DNA of 64,000 nt from positions 1,426,001 through 1,490,000 of the forward strand of contig NZ_CP061170.1 in NCBI RefSeq assembly GCF_011751745.2. Direction: 5' to 3'. The position numbers were made by a program, and so were the translations under genes. The stretch comes from Paramicrobacterium fandaimingii. GTDB taxonomy: Bacteria; Actinomycetota; Actinomycetes; Actinomycetales; Microbacteriaceae. The notes beneath the pieces are model-generated. The model made no database searches and had not been told where the DNA came from. It saw only the letters and a program-made list of their open reading frames with translations. Position 1 is the stretch's first letter. Each line of letters opens with the position of its first letter. This document shows, one piece after another, positions 11,045 through 19,527 of this stretch.

Positions 11045-11485
11045 ATGAGCCGTGACCGTGACGACGACCCACTGAGCTGGGCCGGGGACGACGATCCGAC
11101 GCTGCAGACCGGCGCGGCCGATCATCCGGTGACGAAGAAGTCCGCACGAAAGCGTGCGCGGAGCACTGCTCCCACGGCGGCCGTCGCTGATTCATCGCAG
11201 CAGCTCGGCTCAACGATGCTCGTCGTGCTGGGCATCCTCGGCGGAATCTATCTCTTGTACACGGTGGGATGGGCGCTCAACATTGGCCGCGATAGCTACG
11301 CCGTTGCCTCTCCCATCGACCAAATCATGTACACGGGTGGTCTCTGGCTGGCCGCAGCGGCGGCACCGCTCTGGTTCGCGGCATCCTTGTGGTTCACACG
11401 CGGGCACGCACGAGCCCGCATCATCTGGCTCCTTCTCGGAATGCTGGTGCTGATTCCCTGGCCGTTCGTGATCGGAGGGCTGTGA
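11045..11485 (+). CDS. Hypothetical membrane protein
   Basis: A 146-residue protein with a hydrophilic, Asp-rich N-terminal half (to about residue 57) and three predicted membrane segments: around LGSTMLVVLGILGGIYLLYTVG, MYTGGLWLAAAAAPLWFAAS and IIWLLLGMLVLIPWPFVIGG. No catalytic motif is visible. Its TGA overlaps the next ATG by one base (TGATG), so the two small membrane proteins are probably made together and may form a complex. The function is not recognised. Confidence 0.75.
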   Translation: MSRDRDDDPLSWAGDDDPTLQTGAADHPVTKKSARKRARSTAPTAAVADSSQQLGSTMLVVLGILGGIYLLYTVGWALNIGRDSYAVASPIDQIMYTGGLWLAAAAAPLWFAASLWFTRGHARARIIWLLLGMLVLIPWPFVIGGL

Positions 11486-11820
11486 TGACGCAAGCGGTAT
11501 CGCCTCGCGACCGGTACAGGCAATGGCCCTCGCTCGCCCTCGGCATCCTCTTCGGTCTGTTCTACGCCTACGATCTGTGGGAAGCCGTCGGCAATGTTCT
11601 CACTCTCGCCGGCGTGGCCTCGCAGCTCGGAATCACGCTGAGCGCTGCGGCGTGGGTCGTTCTGATCGTCAGCATTCTGATGCCCATCGGCATTTTCATC
11701 ACGGCACTCCTGCTCGGACGCTCGCATCGGTACAGTGTTCAAGCCGTCTTCTACGTGTGCGGCCTTGCCGTCTCTGCCGCCACGTATCTGAGCCTCGTCT
11801 CCGCGATCAGCTTCGCATAA
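11485..11820 (+). CDS. Hypothetical small membrane protein
   Basis: A 111-residue, almost wholly hydrophobic protein with about three membrane segments (LALGILFGLFYAYDLW, GITLSAAAWVVLIVSILMPIGIFITALLL, AVFYVCGLAVSAATYLSLVSA). It starts at ATG 11485, which overlaps the stop of the upstream membrane protein by one base, so translation is coupled. I recognise no domain. serA follows after about 90 bases with its own promoter box, so this two-gene unit probably ends here. Confidence 0.75.
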   Translation: MTQAVSPRDRYRQWPSLALGILFGLFYAYDLWEAVGNVLTLAGVASQLGITLSAAAWVVLIVSILMPIGIFITALLLGRSHRYSVQAVFYVCGLAVSAATYLSLVSAISFA

Positions 11821-11843
11821 CGTCACACGAATTTTGCGTCCAC

Positions 11844-11849
11844 TAAACT
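11844..11849 (+). promoter_or_regulatory. Probable -10 box for serA
   Basis: TAAACT lies 67 bases before the serA start, giving a 5' leader of about 60 bases. The serA ribosome site AAGGA at 11905-11909 is 7 bases before GTG 11917. Confidence 0.45.
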
Positions 11850-11916
11850 GTGACGCATCTTCGTCTCACCGTCGCGGCGTTGCCATCTCATCCGCCGAAC
11901 CCGTAAGGATATGCCT

Positions 11917-13506
11917 GTGTCACAGCCGGTCGTGCTGATCGCCGAAGAACTCTCTCCCGCAACTGTCGATGCCCTCGGGCCGGACTTCGATGTCAGAAAG
12001 GTGGATGGCACCGACCGCGAAGCCCTATTCTCGGCGCTGAACACCGCCCAAGCCGTGCTGATCCGATCCGCGACAAAGATGGATGCCGAGGCAATCTCGC
12101 ATGCACCGAACCTGAAGGTCATTGCACGCGCCGGCGTCGGGCTCGACAACGTCGACATCAAGGCAGCGACAACAGCGGGCGTGATGGTTGTGAACGCACC
12201 GACGTCGAACATCATCTCGGCGGCCGAGTTGACGGTTGGGCACGTGCTCAGTCTGGCTCGTCACATTCCGGCGGCGAATCACTCACTGTCTAACGGTGCA
12301 TGGAAGCGCTCGGCGTACACGGGCGTCGAGCTCTATGAGAAGACCGTCGGCATCATCGGACTCGGCCGCATCGGCGCACTCATCACGGCACGGCTGCAGT
12401 CGTTCGGCGTCTCCGTCGTCGCCTACGACCCCTACGTCACGAGCGCCCGCGCTCAGCAGCTCGGTGTTCAGCTCGTCACGCTCGACGAGCTTCTCGAGAC
12501 AGCGGACTTCGTCACAATTCACATGCCGAAGACTCCCGAGACCACGGGAATGATCAGCACAGACCAACTCGCGAAGATGAAGTCAAGTGCGTTCATCATC
12601 AATGTCGCGCGCGGTGGGCTCATCGACGAAGACGCTCTGTACGAGGCTTTGGCTTCTCACACCATCGCTGGAGCGGCAATCGACGTCTTCGTGTCAGAGC
12701 CGCCGACAGCGTCAAAGCTTCTTGCCCTCGACAACATCGTCGTCACTCCGCACTTGGGAGCCTCGACGAGCGAAGCACAGGAGAAGGCGGGCGTTTCGGT
12801 GGCAAAGTCCGTTCGGCTCGCGCTCGGGGGCGAACTCGTTCCTGATGCAGTGAATGTCGCGGGCGGCATCATCGACCCATACGTTCGCCCCGGCATTCCG
12901 CTTGTGGAAAAGCTCGGTCAGGTGTTCTCCGGAATCACGCACTCGCCGCTCACGAGCGTTGACATCGAGGTGCACGGAGAGCTCAATGACTACGACGTCA
13001 GCGTTTACAAGCTCGCGGCGCTCAAAGGAATCTTCACAAACGTCGTCAGCGAGAGCGTCTCGTACGTCAATGCCCCTCTTCTGGCGGAGCAGCGTGGCAT
13101 CGACGTGCGCCAGATCACGGATGCCGTCAGCGAGGAGTACCGAAACATCATCACGATTCGTGGTGCGCTGAGTGACGGCTCGCAGATCTCGGTGTCAGGA
13201 ACGCTGACCGGAACCAAGCAGACCGAGAAGATCGTCGAAATCAACGGCTATGACGTCGAGGTGCCGATCGACAAGCATCACGTCGTGCTGCTGTACACCG
13301 ATCGCCCGGGAATCGTTGCGGTGTATGGCCAGCAGTTCGGCGCCGCCGAAGTGAACATCGCGAACATGCAGATTGCACGCCACGAAGCCGGTGGTGAAGC
13401 CCTCAGCGTGCTCACGATCGATTCACCCGCTCCCGACGGCGTACTCGACCAGATCGCCGAGGCAACGCAGGCGAGGCTCGTCCGCGAGATCGACATCACG
13501 GAATAG
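11917..13506 (+). CDS. serA: D-3-phosphoglycerate dehydrogenase
   Basis: An NAD-dependent enzyme that oxidises 3-phosphoglycerate to 3-phosphohydroxypyruvate, the first step of serine synthesis. The 529-residue protein is the long actinobacterial form: catalytic and NAD domains ([11 protein letters not shown] with the catalytic Arg region, [28 protein letters not shown], the SEPP Glu region and the TPHLGAST His region), an intervening domain (~320-450), and a C-terminal ACT domain ([20 protein letters not shown]) that senses serine. GTG 11917 was chosen over ATG 11911 because AAGGA is 7 bases from the former but only 1 from the latter, and the protein then begins like its relatives. A 19-bp hairpin follows. 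Confidence 0.95.
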   Translation: MSQPVVLIAEELSPATVDALGPDFDVRKVDGTDREALFSALNTAQAVLIRSATKMDAEAISHAPNLKVIARAGVGLDNVDIKAATTAGVMVVNAPTSNIISAAELTVGHVLSLARHIPAANHSLSNGAWKRSAYTGVELYEKTVGIIGLGRIGALITARLQSFGVSVVAYDPYVTSARAQQLGVQLVTLDELLETADFVTIHMPKTPETTGMISTDQLAKMKSSAFIINVARGGLIDEDALYEALASHTIAGAAIDVFVSEPPTASKLLALDNIVVTPHLGASTSEAQEKAGVSVAKSVRLALGGELVPDAVNVAGGIIDPYVRPGIPLVEKLGQVFSGITHSPLTSVDIEVHGELNDYDVSVYKLAALKGIFTNVVSESVSYVNAPLLAEQRGIDVRQITDAVSEEYRNIITIRGALSDGSQISVSGTLTGTKQTEKIVEINGYDVEVPIDKHHVVLLYTDRPGIVAVYGQQFGAAEVNIANMQIARHEAGGEALSVLTIDSPAPDGVLDQIAEATQARLVREIDITE

Positions 13507-13519
13507 CAGCACCATCTGA

Positions 13520-13567
13520 ACAGCACACGGCGGCTGGCTCCTCACCGGGCCAGCCGCCGTGTGCTGT
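13520..13567 (+). terminator. Bidirectional hairpin terminator after serA
   Basis: A perfect 19-bp stem (13520-13538 with 13549-13567) has a 10-base loop and no T-run. It lies between the serA stop and the end of the convergent DUF6458 gene and can serve both. Confidence 0.8.
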
Positions 13568-13589
13568 GTCGTTCCAGTGTTCTGTGTTG

Positions 13590-13847
13590 CTACAGGGCGC
13601 TGCCGTTGTCGCCGTGCTCTGTGGTGTCGTAGGGCTGGCCGGTTCGCCTGTCGATGCCCTGGCGGCGGGTGACAACCGTGCGGCGCTTGCGGAAGGCAAG
13701 CACGATGCCGAGAATGACAACCAGCACTCCGGCAGCCATCAGGATGTACCCGATCATGTCGAGGTCGATGAATTGCACGTCGACATTCACCGCGAACGTG
13801 AGAATCGCGCCGATGGCGATGAGAAAGATTCCTGCTCCGATGCTCAT
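13590..13847 (-). CDS. DUF6458 family small membrane protein
   Basis: An 85-residue protein starting MSIGAGIFLIAIGAILTFAV, with a second membrane segment MIGYILMAAGVLVVILGIVLAF followed by a basic tail (RKRRTVVTRRQGIDRR). This two-helix pattern with the GxGIxLIxIGAIL start matches the actinobacterial DUF6458 family, whose role is unknown. ATG 13847 was chosen because AAAGGAAG lies upstream on the minus strand. It converges on serA across the 19-bp hairpin. Confidence 0.8.
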   Translation of the reverse strand: MSIGAGIFLIAIGAILTFAVNVDVQFIDLDMIGYILMAAGVLVVILGIVLAFRKRRTVVTRRQGIDRRTGQPYDTTEHGDNGSAL

Positions 13848-14232
13848 CGTGTCTTCCTTTCGGTAATGGTAACCGTCGGCTTCACCATACAACTCGCTCG
13901 GTGTTCGGCACGGGAACCTGCTAGATTCAGGTTTGTCGCCACTGCCATCGCGTGTGGCGGCGCTGTGGCTGAATGTGCGGGTGCGACAAGCACCGCAACC
14001 CGGCCAGGCAATGTCTGCCTCTCACGTTGACCGGTGCGTTACTGAGCGCTTGCGATCCCGCAGCCATCTCCGCAACCGGCGGCGTCAGCCTGTCCGTGGC
14101 GACATCGCACGCCACGACGTCCGCCACGAAGCTCCTCGCCCTGAGGCATCCCGCGACACGGCTGAAACCCCATCCTTTTTCCGCACGCCAGAAACACGCG
14201 TTTCTGCGTGGCACTGAACCGAGGACTTCCCG
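13848..14232 (+). other. 385-base gene-poor leader region before ilvE copy 1, with a hairpin
   Basis: I see no convincing gene here. A TAGATT box at 13922-13927 could drive the ilvE-leuB-ilvE unit, giving a leader of about 300 bases. Near its end, CACGCC-AGAAAC (14184-14195) can pair with GTTTCT-GCGTG (14200-14210), with a one-base bulge and a 4-base loop, ending about 22 bases before the start codon. I found no short leader peptide rich in Leu, Ile or Val codons and no T-box core motif. Confidence 0.4.
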
Positions 14233-15342
14233 ATGACGATCACCGCAGATGCGGCACCACTGAGCTTTCAGCGTCATCTCACAGAGACGCCGGCCCCGAC
14301 GAAGACCCGTGAGCGCATTCTGACGGATCCCGGCTTCGGTCGGCATTTCACCGATCACATGGTGGCTGTCGACTGGTCGAGCGATCGCGGCTGGCACGAT
14401 GCCCGGCTGCAGCCCTATGGCCCACTCGAAATGTCGCCGGCTTCGGCTGTGCTGCACTACGGGCAGGAGGTCTTCGAAGGGCTCAAGGCATATCGGCACG
14501 CTGACGGATCGATCTGGACGTTTCGGCCCGAGCAGAACGCGGCGCGGCTTCAGCGCTCCGCTCGCCGCCTTGCTCTTCCCGAGCTGAGCACAGCCGACTT
14601 TCTCGAGTCACTTCGCGTTCTGGTCTCGGCCGACGCGGCATGGGTTCCCAGCGGGGCCGAGCGCAGCCTCTACCTTCGCCCGTTCATTATCGCCAACGAG
14701 ACATTCATCGGCGTGCGCCCGGCTCGTGTCGCCGCGTACTACGCGATCGCGTCTCCCGCGGGGTTCTCTTTTGACGAGGGCGTGAAGCCCGTATCGATCT
14801 GGGTGTCAACCGAATTCTCGCGGGCAGGGCGCGGAGGCACCGGTGCGGCAAAGTCCGGCGGAAACTATGCCGCGTCGCTGCTGCCTCAGCAGGAAGCACA
14901 GCGCAACGGCTGCGCGCAGGTGCTGTTCGCCGACGCCGAGACGGGAACGCGTGTCGACGAGGTGGGAAGCATGAACATCTTCTTCCTGACGCGAGAGAAT
15001 TCACTCGTCACGCCCGCGGCATCCGGCAGCATCCTTGAGGGGATCACGCGCGACAGCGTCATTCAACTCGCGCGAGACCGTGGACTTCGGGTCGACGAAC
15101 GCGACGTGCTGATCTCGGAGCTCTGCGACGGTTTGGCCGGGGGAGAGATCACCGAGATCTTCGCGACGGGAACGGCAGGGGTGATCACGCCGATCGCGCA
15201 GGTGAAGAGCCGCGAAGGCACCTGGGGACGAGTGGATGCTGCCGTCGGCCCCGTCACGCGAGAACTGCGTGACGAACTCACTGGAATCCAGCACGGCCAC
15301 CGTGCCGACCGGTACGGGTGGATGTGGCGGCTCGATGAATGA
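14233..15342 (+). CDS. ilvE: Branched-chain amino acid aminotransferase, copy 1
   Basis: A fold-type IV, PLP-dependent aminotransferase that transfers amino groups between glutamate and the 2-oxo acids of valine, leucine and isoleucine. It has 369 residues. The PLP lysine is in [21 protein letters not shown], the C-terminal cofactor region in [16 protein letters not shown], and [20 protein letters not shown] is a BCAT II hallmark. GAGGA precedes ATG 14233. A close paralogue lies just beyond leuB, with roughly two thirds of positions appearing identical by eye. The leader upstream is unusually long. Confidence 0.92.
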   Translation: MTITADAAPLSFQRHLTETPAPTKTRERILTDPGFGRHFTDHMVAVDWSSDRGWHDARLQPYGPLEMSPASAVLHYGQEVFEGLKAYRHADGSIWTFRPEQNAARLQRSARRLALPELSTADFLESLRVLVSADAAWVPSGAERSLYLRPFIIANETFIGVRPARVAAYYAIASPAGFSFDEGVKPVSIWVSTEFSRAGRGGTGAAKSGGNYAASLLPQQEAQRNGCAQVLFADAETGTRVDEVGSMNIFFLTRENSLVTPAASGSILEGITRDSVIQLARDRGLRVDERDVLISELCDGLAGGEITEIFATGTAGVITPIAQVKSREGTWGRVDAAVGPVTRELRDELTGIQHGHRADRYGWMWRLDE

Positions 15343-15374
15343 CGCACGCCACGATCCAACCCCCGCGACGGCGG

Positions 15375-15380
15375 TAGGCT
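15375..15380 (+). promoter_or_regulatory. Possible internal -10 box before leuB
   Basis: TAGGCT lies 41 bases before the leuB ATG, in the 73-base gap after ilvE copy 1. It may give leuB-ilvE2 a promoter of their own. Confidence 0.4.
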
Positions 15381-15415
15381 TGAGCCGTAACACCGTCACA
15401 TTTCCCAGGAGCCAC

Positions 15416-16504
15416 ATGTCACGCACGCTGTCACTTGCCGTTATTCCCGGAGACGGAATCGGTCCGGAGGTGATCGCCGAGGCAGAGAAGGTGCTTGATT
15501 CTGCGCTGTCTGGCAGCGACATCACGCTGACGAAGGAACGATTCTCCCTTGGGGCGCGGCGCTACCTCGAGACCGGCGACGTGCTCACCGATGACGATCT
15601 GGCAGCCATCGCGGCGAAAGACGCGATTCTGCTCGGAGCGGTCGGTGGAGAGCCGGGCGACCCACGGCTGAAAGACGCGAACATCGAGCGCGGGCTTCTT
15701 CTGAAGCTTCGCTTCAGCCTCGACCACTACGTCAATCTGCGGCCGACTCGGGTGTACCCGGGGGTTCCGAGTCCTCTGCGAGACGCGGGCGACGTCGACT
15801 TCGTCGTTGTGCGCGAGGGCACCGAGGGCCCCTATGTCGGCAACGGCGGCAGCATCCGTCAGGGAACCGAGAACGAGATCGCCAACGAGGTGTCGGTAAA
15901 CACCGCATACGGGGTTGACCGCGTTGTTCGCTTCGCCTTTGCGAAGGCGCAGTCGCGCCGAGGTCGGCTGACGCTTGTGCACAAGACAAACGTTCTCGTT
16001 TTCTCCGGGTCGCTGTGGAAGCGAACCGTCGACGCTGTCGGCACCGAGTTTCCCGATGTCGCTGTCGACTACCTGCACGTCGACGCGGCAACGATCTTCA
16101 TGGTCACCGATCCCGCTCGCTTCGACGTGATCGTCACAGACAACCTCTTCGGAGACATTCTCACCGACCTTGCCGGTGCGATCAGCGGGGGAATCGGTCT
16201 GGCCGCATCGGGAAACCTCAATCCTGCGGGAACCTTCCCGAGCATGTTCGAGCCAGTGCACGGTTCTGCCCCCGACATCGCCGGCCAGCAGAAGGCCGAC
16301 CCGACCGCGGCCATTCTCTCCGTTGCGCTCATGCTCGACCATTTCGCCCTCGCGGCGCAGGCAGCAGCCATCTCGAAGGCTGTCGAGGCAGACATCGCGG
16401 AACGCACTGGAGCGACCCGCACGACGACCGAGATCGGCGACGCCATCGTCGCCCGCCTCACTGACGAGGCACTCGCATTCGCATCGAGACAAGAGGAAAA
16501 CTGA
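15416..16504 (+). CDS. leuB: 3-isopropylmalate dehydrogenase
   Basis: An NAD-dependent enzyme that oxidises and decarboxylates 3-isopropylmalate to 2-oxoisocaproate, the last step before transamination in leucine synthesis. It has 362 residues. Visible features are [18 protein letters not shown] at the N-terminus, [17 protein letters not shown] for substrate binding, [13 protein letters not shown], the metal-binding region [20 protein letters not shown], and the NAD region [23 protein letters not shown] precedes ATG 15416. Its TGA overlaps the next ATG (TGATG). leuC and leuD lie 29 kb downstream. Confidence 0.94.
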   Translation: MSRTLSLAVIPGDGIGPEVIAEAEKVLDSALSGSDITLTKERFSLGARRYLETGDVLTDDDLAAIAAKDAILLGAVGGEPGDPRLKDANIERGLLLKLRFSLDHYVNLRPTRVYPGVPSPLRDAGDVDFVVVREGTEGPYVGNGGSIRQGTENEIANEVSVNTAYGVDRVVRFAFAKAQSRRGRLTLVHKTNVLVFSGSLWKRTVDAVGTEFPDVAVDYLHVDAATIFMVTDPARFDVIVTDNLFGDILTDLAGAISGGIGLAASGNLNPAGTFPSMFEPVHGSAPDIAGQQKADPTAAILSVALMLDHFALAAQAAAISKAVEADIAERTGATRTTTEIGDAIVARLTDEALAFASRQEEN

Positions 16505-17613
16505 TGACAACGGTTTCTGACTCGCCCGCGCTCACCTTTGCGCGAACGCTCAACCCGACACCCGCAACGGCAGAGGAACGCGACGCCGTGCTCGCGAACC
16601 CGGGCTTCGGCATCCACTTCTCTGACCATATGGTGTCGATCGACTGGACGCTGGAGTCCGGCTGGCGCGATGCGCGACTTGTGCCGTATGGCCCGCTGCA
16701 GCTCGACCCGGGGTCGGCGGTTCTGCATTACGGTCAGGAAGTCTTCGAGGGCCTCAAGGCGTATCGCCACGATGACGGCTCCATCTGGACGTTCCGCCCC
16801 GAGAAGAACGCTGAGCGCCTTCAGCGGTCAGCGAGGCGCCTCGCTCTTCCCGAGCTGCCCGTCGAGGACTTTCTCACCTCGCTCAAGCAAATCGTCTCCG
16901 TCGACGGTGCCTGGGTTCCGCCGGGCGACGACGGCAGCCTCTATCTTCGCCCGTTCATGATCGCCAACGAGACGTTCCTCGGGGTTCGTGCCGCACACAC
17001 CGTTGCGTACTACGTGATCGCCTCTCCGGCCGGGCCCTATTTCACCGGTGGAGTTACTCCCGTCTCCATCTGGCTCTCGACGCAGTACTCGCGCGCAGGG
17101 CGAGGCGGAACCGGTGCGGCGAAGTGCGGCGGCAACTATGCGGCATCCCTTCTGCCACAAGAAGAAGCAGCCAAGAACGGATGCTCGCAGGTGCTGTTTC
17201 TCGATGCAGAAACCGGCACGCACGTCGACGAGCTTGGCGGCATGAACGTGTTCTTCGTGATGGGAGGCGACACTCTCGTCACGCCGGCGACCTCGGGCAG
17301 CATCCTCGAGGGTGTCACCCGTGACAGCGTCATTCAGCTGGCGAAGGATCGCGGCATGACGGTGGAAGAGCGCGACATCACCCTCGACGAATGGCGCGAG
17401 GGCGTCGACTCGGGGCGCATCACCGAGATATTCGCCTGTGGAACCGCAGCGGTGATCACTCCCATCGCACAGGTGAAGAGCGCTGACTTCACCATCGGCT
17501 CGGCCGACGCTCCGGCCGGGGAGATCACCATGGCGCTGCGCAAGGAACTCACCGACATTCAGCATGGCCGCGCCGAAGACCGCCACGGCTGGCTCTACCG
17601 ACTCGACGCCTGA
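16504..17613 (+). CDS. ilvE: Branched-chain amino acid aminotransferase, copy 2
   Basis: A second 369-residue fold-type IV aminotransferase, clearly paralogous to the copy on the other side of leuB. The PLP-lysine motif is [21 protein letters not shown] and the cofactor region is ETGTHVDELGGMNVFF. ATG 16504 overlaps the leuB stop (TGATG), so it is translationally coupled to leuB. Differences from copy 1 cluster in the N-terminal 60 residues and around residues 175-200, which line the substrate side in this family. That leaves room for different substrate preference, but the sequence alone cannot settle it. Confidence 0.92.
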   Translation: MTTVSDSPALTFARTLNPTPATAEERDAVLANPGFGIHFSDHMVSIDWTLESGWRDARLVPYGPLQLDPGSAVLHYGQEVFEGLKAYRHDDGSIWTFRPEKNAERLQRSARRLALPELPVEDFLTSLKQIVSVDGAWVPPGDDGSLYLRPFMIANETFLGVRAAHTVAYYVIASPAGPYFTGGVTPVSIWLSTQYSRAGRGGTGAAKCGGNYAASLLPQEEAAKNGCSQVLFLDAETGTHVDELGGMNVFFVMGGDTLVTPATSGSILEGVTRDSVIQLAKDRGMTVEERDITLDEWREGVDSGRITEIFACGTAAVITPIAQVKSADFTIGSADAPAGEITMALRKELTDIQHGRAEDRHGWLYRLDA

Positions 17614-17632
17614 CACCAAAGGGGACCGACCC

Positions 17633-18391
17633 GTGAAGATTGCCCGTTTCAGCCACGATGGCGCCATCAACTATGGAATCGTCGACGGCGATGCTCTCGT
17701 CGTACTCGATGGCGACCCGATGTACACCGGATTCAACCCGACGGGGGAGCGCGTGCCGCGCGAAAGCGCGACGCTGCTCGCTCCGGTGATTCCGCGTTCG
17801 AAGGTCGTCGCCGTCGGAAAGAACTATCTCGATCACGCCCAAGAAATGGGCGGAGAGGCGCCAGAAGAGCCGCTGCTGTTTCTCAAGCCGAACACGGCGG
17901 TGATCGGCCCGGGTGATCGGATCATTCTTCCCGAGCTTTCCGACCAGGTAGAGCATGAGGGCGAGCTCGCCGTGATCATCGGCGCGATCGCGCGCAACGT
18001 CGCCGCGGAAGACGCCGCATCGGTCATCTTTGGGTACACCGCAGCAAACGATGTGACGGCGCGCGATCTTCAGCGTGCAGACGGTCAATGGGCGCGTGCA
18101 AAGGGCTTTGACACGTTCTGCCCGCTCGGCCCCATCGTCGATACGGACTTCACTCCGACGAGCGGAACCATTCAGACGCGGGTGAACGGCGAGGTGCGTC
18201 AGCAGGCTCCGCTGAGCAACATGATTCACTCGGTGGGGGCGATCATCGCCCATGCCTCGGCGGTGTTCACACTTCTTCCGGGCGATGTCATCTTGACTGG
18301 CACCCCCGCTGGGGTGGGGCGATTGCTCTCTGGTGACGTCGTTGAGGTTGAGATCGACGGCATCGGAACTCTCAGCAACCCTGTAGTCTGA
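17633..18391 (+). CDS. Fumarylacetoacetate hydrolase (FAH) family protein
   Basis: A 252-residue member of the FAH superfamily, whose members hydrolyse or decarboxylate acylpyruvate-type 2-oxo acids using a bound divalent metal. The metal-ligand region reads VEHEGELAVIIG (E-x-E), preceded by AVGKNYLDHAQEMGG and PLLFLKPNTAVIGPGD and followed by YTAANDVTARDLQ and LLPGDVILTGTPAGVG. GTG 17633 was chosen because AAAGGGGA lies upstream and upstream in-frame codons lie inside ilvE2. It follows ilvE2 by 19 bases, so it is probably co-transcribed. In other actinobacteria this gene usually sits directly before gltX; here six mevalonate genes intervene. The exact substrate is unknown. Confidence 0.85.
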   Translation: MKIARFSHDGAINYGIVDGDALVVLDGDPMYTGFNPTGERVPRESATLLAPVIPRSKVVAVGKNYLDHAQEMGGEAPEEPLLFLKPNTAVIGPGDRIILPELSDQVEHEGELAVIIGAIARNVAAEDAASVIFGYTAANDVTARDLQRADGQWARAKGFDTFCPLGPIVDTDFTPTSGTIQTRVNGEVRQQAPLSNMIHSVGAIIAHASAVFTLLPGDVILTGTPAGVGRLLSGDVVEVEIDGIGTLSNPVV

Positions 18392-18419
18392 GCCGCCCGG
18401 CCTCCCCATCGCGTGGCGA

Positions 18420-18425
18420 TAAACT
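18420..18425 (+). promoter_or_regulatory. Possible -10 box for the mevalonate operon
   Basis: TAAACT lies about 110 bases before the mevalonate kinase start. A 9-base direct repeat, CATCGCGTG, flanks it at 18407-18415 and 18445-18453, a spacing that could suit a regulator. No clear -35 box is visible. Confidence 0.35.
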
Positions 18426-18534
18426 GTTCACCGAGCGTTTCCTCCATCGCGTGCGTTGCTGACCGGCCGCGCGAGATGTTGAGGTTCGTCCCGGTCGACC
18501 CGGCGGGCGAGCACTGATCAAGACGAGAGAGTAC

Positions 18535-19527
18535 ATGCACGAACCCGAGCGCAGGGCGGAAGGATCCGCCCATGCCAAGACGATCCTGCTTGGGGAGCAC
18601 GCGGTCGTCTACGGCAGGCCAGCGATCGCCTTTCCTCTGGCATCACTGACGCTCACGGCTCACGCCCGCACGACTACGAGCGGGCTCTCGCTTGACACCC
18701 CCTACCATCGGGGTTCGGTGGCGAGCGATGACGATGGCACGGCTCCGCGTGAAGTTCATTTGGCCGAAGCGGCGCTTCGGCACACCCTCGATTATCTGAG
18801 GAAGCCGCACCACGGCGTTGACGTCACCGTCACCGGCTCGATTCCCGCAGCGCGCGGGCTTGGGTCAAGCGCTGCTGTCGCCAGCGCCATTGCCGTCGCC
18901 GTCGCAGCGCTCGACGGCGTACACCTGTCGAATGCCGAACGATTTGAACTCGTGCAGTTCGTTGAGCGCATTGCACATGGAACGCCAAGCGGGCTCGATG
19001 CGCACGCGACAATGGCGCCCGGACCAATACTGTTCGAGCGTGGACAGGCCCGTCCCGTGGCTGTCGACGCGCTCCCGCCGCTCGTCGTCGCCGACACCGG
19101 AATCCGAGGCCACACCGGTGCCGCCGTCGCGAGCGTGCGGGCACGACGAGAACGCGACATACGCGGTGTCGACGCGGCACTCGATGAGATTGCCGCGCGG
19201 GTCACTCGAGCAGAAGATGACCTGCGCTCGGGCGATCTCGCGAGCCTTGGCGACAGCATGAACGACTGCCACGGCATCCTCGCTGACCTTGGCGTCAGCA
19301 GTCCCGAACTGGACTCTCTCGTCTCAGCTGCTCGCCACGCGGGTGCTCTCGGTGCCAAACTGACGGGAGGCGGCCAAGGCGGATGCGTCATCGCACTCGC
19401 TCCGACCGCTGAGGCCGTTCCCGAGCTTGCGGCTGCGCTCACCGCGGCGGGCGCACACGGGGTCTGGCCAGTGACAGGCAGACCAGTGACAGGCAGACCA
19501 GTGACGGGCAGGGAGGAGACGACGTGA
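18535..19527 (+). CDS. mvaK1: Mevalonate kinase
   Basis: A GHMP-family kinase that phosphorylates mevalonate to mevalonate 5-phosphate. In the 330-residue protein, AKTILLGEHAVVYGRPAIAFPL is the N-terminal motif, ARGLGSSAAVASA the ATP-binding glycine loop, HGTPSGLDAHA the catalytic Asp region, and AKLTGGGQGGCVIAL the C-terminal GHMP motif. The tail is odd: three in-frame 15-base repeats encode a PVTGR repeat at the very end. It is the first gene of the operon and its TGA overlaps the mvaD GTG by 4 bases. A weak GAGAG ribosome site precedes ATG 18535. Confidence 0.93.
   Translation: MHEPERRAEGSAHAKTILLGEHAVVYGRPAIAFPLASLTLTAHARTTTSGLSLDTPYHRGSVASDDDGTAPREVHLAEAALRHTLDYLRKPHHGVDVTVTGSIPAARGLGSSAAVASAIAVAVAALDGVHLSNAERFELVQFVERIAHGTPSGLDAHATMAPGPILFERGQARPVAVDALPPLVVADTGIRGHTGAAVASVRARRERDIRGVDAALDEIAARVTRAEDDLRSGDLASLGDSMNDCHGILADLGVSSPELDSLVSAARHAGALGAKLTGGGQGGCVIALAPTAEAVPELAAALTAAGAHGVWPVTGRPVTGRPVTGREETT
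19468..19512 (+). repeat. Three tandem 15-bp repeats in the mvaK1 3' end
   Basis: The units CCAGTGACAGGCAGA at 19468-19482 and 19483-19497 are identical; the third (19498-19512) differs at two bases. They are in frame and encode a PVTGR-type repeat ending 15 bases before the mvaK1 stop. Confidence 0.9.

Noticed and set aside
11911..11913. ATG 11911 as the serA start
   Set aside because: AAGGA lies only one base upstream of it, whereas GTG 11917 has a 7-base spacing and the expected N-terminus.
13566..14030. Plus-strand open frame over the serA hairpin and the DUF6458 gene
   Set aside because: It reads antisense to the well-formed DUF6458 gene, starts inside the hairpin and has no ribosome site or protein-like motifs.
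14184..14210. Leader hairpin considered as a T-box riboswitch for branched-chain amino acids
   Set aside because: No T-box core motif, specifier loop or antiterminator could be found.
19468..19512. Tandem repeats considered as a CRISPR-like array
   Set aside because: The units are contiguous without spacers, lie in a coding frame and number only three.
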